Of a stretch of 64,000 bases of DNA, positions 53,464 to 60,607 are shown piece by piece (position 1 is the stretch's first letter; the number at the start of each line of letters is the position of its first letter). Origin of the DNA: Myxococcus sp. RHSTA-1-4 (GTDB taxonomy: Bacteria; Myxococcota; Myxococcia; Myxococcales; Myxococcaceae); contig NZ_JAIQDG010000027.1 of assembly GCF_020037125.1 (NCBI RefSeq), positions 1-64,000 on the forward strand, read 5' to 3'. Made by a program: the position numbers and the translations under genes. The notes under the pieces are model-generated. The model was not told the origin of the DNA and searched no databases. It saw only the letters and a program-made list of their open reading frames with translations.

Positions 53464-54033
53464 GTGAAGGGCAGAGAGGACGTGCCGTACACGGAGCAGT
53501 TCAAGGAGCAGATGGTGCGCCGGATGATGGGGCCGGAGGCGCTGAGCGCGACGGCCCTGGGCAAGCAGGTGGGAGTGCCGCAGTCGACGCTGTCGAAGTG
53601 GCTGAAGAGGGCTACGTTGGGAGCGATGACGAGCGAGTCTGAGCAGCAGCCGGAGGCGGCGAAGGTGGCGAGGAAGTGGACGGGGCCGGAGAAGCTGCGG
53701 GTGCTGGCGGCGGCCGAAGGGCTGAGCGGCGAGGCGCTGGGCGCGCTGCTGCGGCGTGAGGGGCTGCACGAGGCGCAGCTGACGGCCTGGCGGGGCGCGG
53801 CCACCGGGGCGCTGGCGGAGGCGCCGGCGGCCGGGGGCATGACGGCCGGAGAGCGGCGGCGGCTGGCGGCGGCGGAGAAGCGGGTGCGGGAGCTGGAGAA
53901 GGAGCTGCGGCGCAAGGAGAAGGCGCTGGCGGAGACAGCGGCACTGCTGGTGCTCGAAAAACTTCAGGAGCTGGGCTGGGACGAGAGGGAGCGCGACGAG
54001 GACGACGCGTCGCTCGAGCGGAGCGAGAAGTGA
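53464..54033 (+). CDS. IS3-like transposase OrfA
   Basis: About 189 residues. The N-terminal HTH_Tnp_1-type domain (VPYTEQFKEQMVRRMMGPEALSATALGKQVGVPQSTLSKWLKRA) binds the IS ends in this family. A second helical block (WTGPEKLRVLAAAEGLSGEALGALLRREG) and a coiled coil (GERRRLAAAEKRVRELEKELRRKEKALAE) follow, the usual leucine-zipper-like dimerisation region. GTG 53464 is my choice; GTG 53482 is possible. The stop overlaps orfB's GTG (GTGA), and A5 at 53957-53961 may allow -1 frameshifting into orfB. Confidence 0.8.
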   Translation: MKGREDVPYTEQFKEQMVRRMMGPEALSATALGKQVGVPQSTLSKWLKRATLGAMTSESEQQPEAAKVARKWTGPEKLRVLAAAEGLSGEALGALLRREGLHEAQLTAWRGAATGALAEAPAAGGMTAGERRRLAAAEKRVRELEKELRRKEKALAETAALLVLEKLQELGWDERERDEDDASLERSEK

Positions 54034-55061
54034 CGCTGGCCCTGGTGGACGGGGCGCTGGCAAAGGGCGTGCGGCTGGAGACGGTATGCCAGCGGCTGGG
54101 CGTCAGCCCCCGCACGGTGCAGCGCTGGAGGAAGCCCCAGACGGCCCAAGACAGGCGGTGCGGCCCACGCCAGGCCCCTGCCAACAAGCTGTCGCCCGCC
54201 GAGCGGCGCCAGGTGCTGGCGCTGGCCAACAGCGAGGAGTTCCGGGACATGTCGCCCAAGCAGATTGTCCCTTGCCTGGCCGACCGGGGCGAGTACGTGG
54301 CCAGCGAGTCGAGCTTCTACCGGGTGCTGCGCGAAGAAGAGCAGCTGGCGCACCGGGGACGAGCCAGGGCGCCCACGCCTCGTCCGCCTCCCCAACTGGT
54401 GGCGAACGCTCCCGGCCAGGTGTGGAGCTGGGACATCACCTACCTCAAGGGCCCGGTACGTGGCGCCTTCCTCTACCTCTACCTGGTGGTGGACGTGTAC
54501 AGCCGCCGCATCATGGGCTGGCAGGTGCACGAGGAGGAGTCGTCCGACAACGCCTCCGCGCTGCTGCGTCGGGCGACGCTGGAAGCCGGCAGCCCCGCGG
54601 GCCTGCGGCTGCACTCGGACAACGGCGGCCCCATGAAAGGAGCCACCCTGCTGGCCACCCTCCAGTGGCTGGGCGTGGTGCCCTCCTTCAGCCGCCCGCG
54701 CGTCTCGGACGACGACCCCTTCTCCGAGGCTCTCTTCCGCACCCTGAAGTACAGGCCCAGCTTCCCCGACAGGCCCTTCGCCTCCCTCGATGAGGCGAAG
54801 GGCTGGGTGGCCTCCTTCGTCGCCTGGTACAACAGCCAGCACCGCCACAGCGCCCTGAGCTTCGTCACCCCGGACGAGCGTCACTTCGGCCGCGAACAGC
54901 AGGTGCTGGCCCAGCGCGCCGAGCTCTACCTGCGCGCTCGCCGCCGTCACCCCGAGCGCTGGCGCGGCAAGACGCGCGACTGGACTCCCGCCGGCCCCGT
55001 GCGCCTCGGCCCCTCCCCGCACCCCTCCCAGGCACTGCAGGAGTTGAAGCGCTCGGCTTAA
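54030..55061 (+). CDS. IS3-like transposase OrfB (DDE integrase)
   Basis: A 343-residue DDE transposase. An HTH (VCQRLGVSPRTVQRWRK) and linker precede the rve core: first Asp in VWSWDITYLKGP, second Asp in LRLHSDNGGPMKG, and Glu in DPFSEALFRTLKYRP, then WYNSQHRHSALSFVTPDERH. All three catalytic acidic residues are present, so the element may still be active. The frame is open upstream of the GTG as far as the A5 run at 53957, consistent with an OrfAB fusion by frameshifting. Confidence 0.87.
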   Translation: MTLALVDGALAKGVRLETVCQRLGVSPRTVQRWRKPQTAQDRRCGPRQAPANKLSPAERRQVLALANSEEFRDMSPKQIVPCLADRGEYVASESSFYRVLREEEQLAHRGRARAPTPRPPPQLVANAPGQVWSWDITYLKGPVRGAFLYLYLVVDVYSRRIMGWQVHEEESSDNASALLRRATLEAGSPAGLRLHSDNGGPMKGATLLATLQWLGVVPSFSRPRVSDDDPFSEALFRTLKYRPSFPDRPFASLDEAKGWVASFVAWYNSQHRHSALSFVTPDERHFGREQQVLAQRAELYLRARRRHPERWRGKTRDWTPAGPVRLGPSPHPSQALQELKRSA

Positions 55062-55089
55062 TCCTCTCACGCGACATCTACGTTGACAC

Positions 55090-55278
55090 TCACCGGCCCG
55101 TCTTCGCGTCCACCACGTCCAGGCCATCACCGCTGAAGTCGATGAACAGCTTCTCTCCGGCCACATGCGTCTGGCGCATCGTCACGCTCAGCGTCGCGGC
55201 CCACCGCGCGTACTTCTCGCGGATGATGATGCTGCGGAACAGGTCCGCGGAGCGGCTCTCGCAAGGGACGTACCCGGC
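55090..55278 (-). pseudogene. Fragment of an IS21-family istA transposase
   Basis: The minus strand is open for about 62 codons. It carries FRSIIIREKYARWAATLSVT and then MRQTHVAGEKLFIDFSGDG, the segment of IstA running into the first catalytic Asp (FIDFSGD, compare LFVDYAG in IS21). It stops at TGA 55090-55092, next to the end of the IS3-like element. No istB and no other part of IS21 is seen. Confidence 0.65.
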
Positions 55279-55283
55279 TTATC

Positions 55284-55736
55284 CTATTTCGGACCAAGCG
55301 TCATGAGTACCTCGGCAACTCCGTCCGCGTGCTGCGGGTTCTCCTGGGCCACCGTGCGGAAGCCACCCTTCTCGAGGACTCGGATCGACCCGACGTTGTG
55401 GACAGCGACCCACGCATGAAGCGGACGAGTCGGCTCGATCACGAGGAACTCCGAGAGCGCCCGTGTCGCGATGCCCTTGCCCCAGTGCTCGCGACCCAGC
55501 CAATAGGCGACGAGGCGCATGCCGTCCTGTTCCCAACTGCCGATGTACCCAGCGACCAGGCCGCCAACGACGATGGTCCGGGTCACGTTCTCGGGGCGGA
55601 GAACCTTCGTGCGCCAGTGGGTCAGGAAGGCATCGCGTTCCCGCAACGGGAATGCGGCCATGCGCAGCGCGACTGCGTCCCGTTGGTGCTCGAAGAAGAT
55701 CGGGAGGTCTTCATCCGTTACGTTGCGCAGGATCAC
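55284..55736 (-). CDS. GNAT-family N-acetyltransferase
   Basis: A 150-residue acetyltransferase of the RimJ/RimL-like group. It opens VILRNVTDEDLPIFFEHQRD, has the acetyl-CoA loop in YWLGREHWGKGIATRALSEFL (R/Q-x-x-G-x-G/A variant) and the strand VHNVGSIRVLEKGGF that is conserved near the C-terminus. GTG 55734-55736 is used because it follows GGAG by 8 nt and matches the family start; the frame is open further upstream. It lies inside the mobile-DNA cluster. Confidence 0.8.
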   Translation of the reverse strand: MILRNVTDEDLPIFFEHQRDAVALRMAAFPLRERDAFLTHWRTKVLRPENVTRTIVVGGLVAGYIGSWEQDGMRLVAYWLGREHWGKGIATRALSEFLVIEPTRPLHAWVAVHNVGSIRVLEKGGFRTVAQENPQHADGVAEVLMTLGPK

Positions 55737-56329
55737 CAAGAGGTCTCCGCGAGCCGAGTGACGAGCCGATTCTAGCCCGTGTCCCATGCCGGGGCACATG
55801 GTGGCCACTCGTGCCGAGCGCTCTTCGTCCTCCGCCTCTCTCTTCCAGAGGGAAGACCGGGCGGGCAGCCTGTGGTCCGAGGAGGGACCCAATCCGCCCG
55901 TGCGGCTTCGATTCCCGCCGCCTCCACATGAGCCGCCTCACGCGTCGGCGGTTCCAAATGACGGTGAGCTCGCCGCCCATGGCCCCGCCCCACGCACCGC
56001 TCACGCCCTTCGCGAGGGGACGTCCTCGGAGTCGGCCGTGGCGCACTTCGCGGCGGGCACCGTGCCAGACACCCGGTAGAACCTCAGGCAGGACGGGACG
56101 TGGCTTGTGCGTTCCGGAGAAGCGGCCCGTGCCGCGACCCGATCTTGCTCAGCTGATTGGCATTGAGCTTTGGAGGAAGCGTTTCGCTTCGGGGGAGGCG
56201 CATGCGGGACGCGACATCTCCCCCTTGCTACATCCAGCTGTATGCCATGACCCGGGTATTGCCTCAAGCCCCCCTCTGTGAGGCACAGACGCCGGCCGCA
56301 CGCGAAAAACAGCGGGCACGGAGGAACGA
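55737..56329. other. 593-bp region between the GNAT and monooxygenase genes
   Basis: No supported protein-coding gene. It holds a tRNA-like 3' fragment (55898-55926). Next to it a minus-strand frame has no family resemblance and was not called. The last 13 bases contain GGAGG for the monooxygenase. Confidence 0.5.
55898..55926 (+). tRNA. Truncated tRNA-Ser-like 3' end (att remnant candidate)
   Basis: CCGTGCGGCTTCGATTCCCG followed by CCGCCTCCA reads as a T-arm, TTCGATTC loop and acceptor 3' strand of a tRNA of the Ser type (acceptor CGCCTCC). One T-stem pair is mismatched and no 5' half (GGAGGCG) or anticodon arm is found within 90 bp upstream. Such fragments are left when elements integrate at tRNA 3' ends. 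Confidence 0.45.
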
Positions 56330-57826
56330 ATGCACAACGAATCCGGACGCAGTGCGGCCACGAACAACCATGCAGTGCTGATCGCCGGAGGCGGCCCGAC
56401 GGGCCTGATGCTGGCAGCCGAGCTGGCGTTGGCGGGGAGCGACGTCGCCGTCGTCGAGCGTCGCGTGGACCAGGAGCTCCCCGGGTCACGCGCTGGCGGC
56501 CTGCACGCCCGCACGATCGAGGTGCTCGATCAGCGGGGCGTCGCCGAGCGCTTCCTCTCGCAGGGGCAGATCATGCAGGTCGCGGGCTTCTCGTTCATCC
56601 CGCTCGACATCAGCGACTTCCCGACGCGCCACAACTACGGGCTCGCGCTCAGGCAGGCTCGCATCGAGCGCATCATGGCCGAGTGGGTCGCCGAGCTGCC
56701 GGTGACGTTCTATCGAGGGCGTGAGGTGACGGGGTTCGCGCAGGACGACACCGGCGTCGACGTCGAGCTGTCGGACGGCTCCTCGCTCCGGGCGACGTAC
56801 CTCGTCGGGTGCGACGGAGGTCGGAGCCTGATTCGCAAGAAGGCCGGGATCGAGTTCCCCGGCTGGGACGCGTCGACCAGCTTCCTCATCGCCGAGGTCG
56901 AGATGACCGAGGAGCCCGTGTGGGGCATCCGCCGAGGAGAGAGGGGCGTCAACGCCATCGGCAAGCTCGACGACGGGAAGCGCGCCGGCGTCGTGCTGGT
57001 CGAGCCGCAGGTCGGCAACAAAATCGAGCCGACCCTGGATGATCTGCGCGCGGCGCTGATTGCGGCCTACGGGACCGACTTCGGTGTTCGCAATCCGACC
57101 TGGCTCTCCCGATTCTCCGACATGGCTCGGCAGGCGGCGTCCTACCGGGAGCGACGGGTGCTCCTCGCCGGCGACGCGGCGCACGTGCATGCCCCCACGG
57201 GCGGACAGGGACTCAACATCGGTGTGCAGGACGCCGTGAATCTCGGCTGGAAGCTCGCGCAGGTGGTGAAGGGCATCTCGCCGGAGCCCCTCCTCGACAC
57301 CTACCACGCCGAGCGGCACCCCATCGGTGCCCGCGTGCTCCGCCTGACGATGGCTCAGATCGCGCTCGGCCGCGGCGACGATCGCACCGAGGCCCTGCGC
57401 GAGAACATGACCGAGCTGCTGAAGATGGAGCAGCCTCGCAAGCAGTACGCCGCGATGATGTCGGGCCTCGACGTCCACTACGACCTCGGTGCGGGGCACC
57501 CGCTGCTCGGGCGTCGCATGCCCGACCTCGAGCTGAGCACTGAGAGCGGTCCGAAACGCGTGTTCGCGCTGCTGCACGAGGCCCGACCGGTCTTCCTCAA
57601 CCTCGGCGAGCCGGGCGCCTTCGACATCACTCCGTGGGCGGAGCGGGTCCGGAGGGTCGAGGCCCGATACACGGGCGCGTGGGAGCTCCCGGTGTTCGGT
57701 GCGGTCGCTGCGCCCACGGCCGTTCTGGTTCGGCCCGATGGCCATGTCGCGTGGGTGGGAGACGGCACGGATTCGGGGCTGCGTGACGCGCTCACCCAGT
57801 GGTTCGGACCGCCCACGCCGGCGTAG
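56330..57826 (+). CDS. FAD-dependent aromatic monooxygenase
   Basis: A 498-residue class A flavoprotein hydroxylase. FAD-binding GGGPTG lies at 20-25, ARTIEVLDQRGV is the typical substrate-side helix, VGCDGGRSLIRKKAGI is the DG motif and LLAGDAAHVHAPTGGQGLN the GD motif. A C-terminal thioredoxin-like domain (about 395-498) is as in PheA/MhpA/rifampicin-monooxygenase relatives. It prefers GTC/CTC over GTG/CTG compared with neighbours, which suggests transfer. GGAGG lies 6 nt before the ATG. The substrate is unknown; polyketide or drug hydroxylation is plausible. Confidence 0.87.
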   Translation: MHNESGRSAATNNHAVLIAGGGPTGLMLAAELALAGSDVAVVERRVDQELPGSRAGGLHARTIEVLDQRGVAERFLSQGQIMQVAGFSFIPLDISDFPTRHNYGLALRQARIERIMAEWVAELPVTFYRGREVTGFAQDDTGVDVELSDGSSLRATYLVGCDGGRSLIRKKAGIEFPGWDASTSFLIAEVEMTEEPVWGIRRGERGVNAIGKLDDGKRAGVVLVEPQVGNKIEPTLDDLRAALIAAYGTDFGVRNPTWLSRFSDMARQAASYRERRVLLAGDAAHVHAPTGGQGLNIGVQDAVNLGWKLAQVVKGISPEPLLDTYHAERHPIGARVLRLTMAQIALGRGDDRTEALRENMTELLKMEQPRKQYAAMMSGLDVHYDLGAGHPLLGRRMPDLELSTESGPKRVFALLHEARPVFLNLGEPGAFDITPWAERVRRVEARYTGAWELPVFGAVAAPTAVLVRPDGHVAWVGDGTDSGLRDALTQWFGPPTPA

Positions 57827-57909
57827 CGCTGCTCGTACCAACGCCGAGCCCCCCATGGGGCACACTGCTGCCCAGGCCGCCCTCCCATGAGGTGCGCGGC
57901 AGCAGCGGG

Positions 57910-57990
57910 TGGCCCCATGCCCCTGGAGACGGCCTGGCCCCATGTGGCTGGCGAAAGTGTCCGTCCCCTGGCCCCATGAGCCTGGAGACC
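57910..57990. repeat. Interspersed TGGCCCCATG repeats
   Basis: TGGCCCCATG occurs at 57910-57919, 57935-57944 and 57969-57978; the first and third are followed by CCTGGAGAC. AGTGTCCGTC (57956-57965) and GACCGACACT (57987-57996) form an imperfect inverted pair within the same block. Confidence 0.6.
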
Positions 57991-58059
57991 GACACTCGCG
58001 GTGTCCGCTCCTTCATCCGCTCCTTCCTGGCCGCTGCCTCAAGCCCCGCGCGCACCTCC

Positions 58060-58200
58060 TCCGCACCTGCTTGAGGGACCAGAAATGGCCGCAGTTTGGC
58101 GCCTGGAGCGAAGACGCCGTGGAACCTCGTGAGGTTTGCCCGAGGCACCAGGCACGAGGGACGCCAGGCGACGCAGCAACTCCAACCCGGTGAAGAAGAT
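58060..58200 (-). pseudogene. Degraded IS91-like (Y2) transposase C-terminus
   Basis: On the minus strand, TGLELLRRLASLVP in one frame continues as PRANLTRFHGVFAPGAKLRP and FLVPQAG in another. Together they match the C-terminal LxxRLAxLVPxPRxxLxRxHGVxAPxAxxR segment of IS91-family (putative Y2) transposases, with at least one frameshift between the two blocks. No catalytic part is left. Confidence 0.65.
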
Positions 58201-58391
58201 CCTTCAGCGCTCCACGCGGCCTTCGAGGGTGATGACGCACTTCGCGAAGAAGGGGCCCTTCACCCCCCTCCTACACACGATTCGGGACTTGACCCTTCCC
58301 GGCGCGGTGCCCCGGAGTTGCCGGCTTCCTCCGTCTCTTCGACCCCCTCGGGCAGTGGGGCCCGGGGCGGGAGCAGGACCGATATGAGCAT

Positions 58392-59162
58392 TCAGCGTCC
58401 GAAGCGGGCGGCCATCTCCTGCTCGAACGCTCCCACGTCGCGGTAGTAGCGCTCGACCTGGGCCTGGGTGGCCAGCTGGGTATAGGCCTCCGCACACGGA
58501 TGCTCGATGACGTCGAGGATGGCCTTCGCGGCGTCCTCCACACCCTGGGCTCCGGACAGCGTGCGTGAGTCCGGGCCTCCGCCCAGCGCGTTGTCTCCGA
58601 AGCCCGTCGCAACCACGCCCGGCATCACCACGGTGACGGTGATGCCCGGATGCGTCTCCAGCAACTCCTGACGCAGGCAGGCGCTGAGCGCGTTGAGCGC
58701 GTGCTTCGCCGCGCTGTACGCCGAGCGGTGCGGAACGATGGGCAGCCGCCCCAGCGTGCTGGAGATGTTCACAATCTGCCCCGCGTTCCTCGACTGGAAG
58801 TGCGGCAGCACCACCTGCATCCCATAGAGCGCGCTGTTCACGTTGTCGCGCCACATGGCTTCGAGGTCCTCGTCCGTCAGCTCCGCCACGGACCGGGTGA
58901 TGCCGCGGCCCGCGTTGTTCACCCAGACGTCGATGCGGCCGAAGCGCGCCAGCGCCGCGTCACGCAACCGCTCCATGTCCGCCCGCCGCGTTGCATCCGT
59001 GACGACGGCGATGGCCTCACGCCCTGCCTGGGCCGTAGCGGCCTCCAGCTCAGGCTGCCTGCGCGCGGCCAGCACCAGCTTCGCACCCTTCCCTCCCGCC
59101 TGGCGCGCCAGCTCCGCGCCGATACCCCCACTCGCTCCCGTGATGACGATGACCTTGTCCAT
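58392..59162 (-). CDS. Short-chain dehydrogenase/reductase
   Basis: A 256-residue classical SDR: cofactor motif TGASGGIG (8-15), NNAG (82-85), N108 (DNVNS), Ser in NISSTLG (134-135), Y149-x-x-x-K153 (YSAAK). An ARR after the second strand (LVLAARRQPEL) favours NADP(H). The substrate is unknown. ATG 59160-59162 has AAGGA 6 nt upstream; an ATG two codons earlier overlaps this site and is less likely. Confidence 0.9.
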   Translation of the reverse strand: MDKVIVITGASGGIGAELARQAGGKGAKLVLAARRQPELEAATAQAGREAIAVVTDATRRADMERLRDAALARFGRIDVWVNNAGRGITRSVAELTDEDLEAMWRDNVNSALYGMQVVLPHFQSRNAGQIVNISSTLGRLPIVPHRSAYSAAKHALNALSACLRQELLETHPGITVTVVMPGVVATGFGDNALGGGPDSRTLSGAQGVEDAAKAILDVIEHPCAEAYTQLATQAQVERYYRDVGAFEQEMAARFGR

Positions 59163-59365
59163 GACCATTCCTTGATGCCACGTCCGTGCCGCTGGCCGGA
59201 ATGTAGCCGCACGAGCCGGCATGCCACGGGACGAAGACCGTCCGCGAACATGCGGACGGAATCACTGTCCATTACTCCCCCCCCCGGTGCTTGCGGCTCG
59301 GAGGCCCGTTCACATCGTCTCGCCGTGGTACCCTCCTCTCACGCCTCATCCGTGGGACCCGCCCA

Positions 59366-60595
59366 ATGTCGTTCCGGCTCTTCTCCTTCTCGATGCTCAT
59401 CGGGCTCGGCGCCGTGCTCGGCCACCTGTACCTGTACCGGCGGCTGGTGCGGCACCTGCTGCATGGCCGCCTGCCGAGGCTCCTGGCCCTGACCGTGTTC
59501 GTCCTGCTGACGCTCGTGCTGGGCTTCCGGCGCACGCTGCTGGACGCACTGCCGGAGCGGCTCGGGGGCTCCGTCACCGTGGCGACGTACACGTGGATGG
59601 GCGTGGCGCTGTGCATGGTCATCGCGCTGCTCGTGCTGGACGCGGGCCGGGGGCTCGCCTCTCTCATGCGCCGGGTCCTGCCCTACAGACCTGCCGGGCC
59701 AGTGCCTGCCTCCCAGGTCGCCTCCCCTGCCCTGGCGCCTGTCCCTTCACCGGCCATCGACGAGGGTCGGCGCCGCTTCCTCGCGCGCACCATGGCGGGC
59801 GGAGCCTTCGTCGCGGGCGGAGGGCTGGCCACGTATGGAAGCTGGCGGGCCTTCGCGCCGCCCCAGGTCACCGAGCTGGCGGTGAAGATTCCGAAGCTCC
59901 CCAAGGCGCTGGATGGGCTCAGCATCGTCCAGCTCACGGACATCCACGTGGGCCACTTCATCCAGCGGCGCTTCATGGACGAGCTGGTCCGGCAGGCCAA
60001 CGCGCTCCGCCCGGACCTCTTCGCCATCACCGGAGACCTGGTGGACGGCGACGTCCCCTCGCTGGGCGGGGCCGTCGCCGCGCTCCGTGACTTGAAGTCG
60101 CGCTACGGCAGCTTCTTCGTCACCGGCAACCACGACTACTACTCCGGCGACGAGGAGTGGACGGAGTTCCTCCAGTCGCTCGACATCCAGGTGCTGCGAA
60201 ACCGCCATGTGCGCATCGGCGACGCGGGCGGTTCGCTGGACCTCGTGGGCGTGGACGATTGGAGCGGTGGCAGGAGGCGGAACAAGCAGGGCTATGACCT
60301 GGAACGGGCGCTCATGGGGAGAGACCCAGACCGGGCGGCGGTGCTGCTCGCGCACCAGCCCGCCAACTTCAAGGCCGCGGCGGAGCGCGGCATGGACCTG
60401 CAGATCTCCGGGCACACGCACGGCGGGCAGCTCGTGCCGATGACGCTCTTCATCGGCCTGGCCTGGGAGCACGCCGCGGGGCTCTACCGGCATGAGGACT
60501 CCCACATCTACGTCAGCCGCGGCTGCGGCTTCTGGGGGCCGCCCATGCGCGTGGGCAGCCCGCCGGAAATCGTCAAGCTCGTGCTGACTGCGTGA
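59366..60595 (+). CDS. Membrane-anchored calcineurin-like phosphoesterase
   Basis: A 409-residue protein. Three N-terminal membrane segments (about 7-23, 36-52 and 72-92), an internal twin-arginine-like stretch (GRRRFLARTMAGGAFVAGG) and then a complete metallophosphoesterase of the YkuE/YaeI type: DIHVGHF, ITGDLVDGD, VTGNHDYY, LLAHQP and ISGHTHGGQ. YkuE-type members are metal-dependent phosphatases, in some cases acting on lipid-linked or UDP-sugar substrates. The start at MSFRLFSF is preferred to one 25 codons upstream because the latter adds only basic, non-conserved residues. Confidence 0.88.
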   Translation: MSFRLFSFSMLIGLGAVLGHLYLYRRLVRHLLHGRLPRLLALTVFVLLTLVLGFRRTLLDALPERLGGSVTVATYTWMGVALCMVIALLVLDAGRGLASLMRRVLPYRPAGPVPASQVASPALAPVPSPAIDEGRRRFLARTMAGGAFVAGGGLATYGSWRAFAPPQVTELAVKIPKLPKALDGLSIVQLTDIHVGHFIQRRFMDELVRQANALRPDLFAITGDLVDGDVPSLGGAVAALRDLKSRYGSFFVTGNHDYYSGDEEWTEFLQSLDIQVLRNRHVRIGDAGGSLDLVGVDDWSGGRRRNKQGYDLERALMGRDPDRAAVLLAHQPANFKAAAERGMDLQISGHTHGGQLVPMTLFIGLAWEHAAGLYRHEDSHIYVSRGCGFWGPPMRVGSPPEIVKLVLTA

Positions 60596-60607
60596 CGCCC
60601 GCGTCCC

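Larger units (their letters stand above)
53411..55088 (+). mobile_element. Complete IS3-like insertion sequence, about 1.68 kb
   Basis: Left end TGCCAGCGTAGTTGTCGC (53411-53428) matches the complement of the right end, TGTCAACGTAGATGTCGC (55071-55088), at 15 of 18 positions. Two overlapping + strand ORFs (orfA, orfB) fill the element, as in the IS3 family. I find no matching target-site duplication: the left flank is the IS3-type remnant and the right flank is an IS21 fragment, so deletion or recombination followed insertion. Confidence 0.75.
57827..58391. other. 565-bp region with short repeats and an IS91-type remnant
   Basis: No intact gene. 57910-57990 has three TGGCCCCATG repeats; 58060-58200 (minus) carries a degraded transposase. 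58205-58391 shows nothing else recognisable. Confidence 0.6.

Noticed and set aside
53068..55088. One IS bounded by TGTCAACG at both ends
   Set aside because: The left TGTCAACG belongs to the opposite-facing orfB remnant. The complete element's own left end is the better match at 53411 (15 of 18).
55711..56046. Minus-strand ORFs upstream of the GNAT gene
   Set aside because: They overlap the tRNA-like fragment, show no family motif and have arginine-rich shadow composition.
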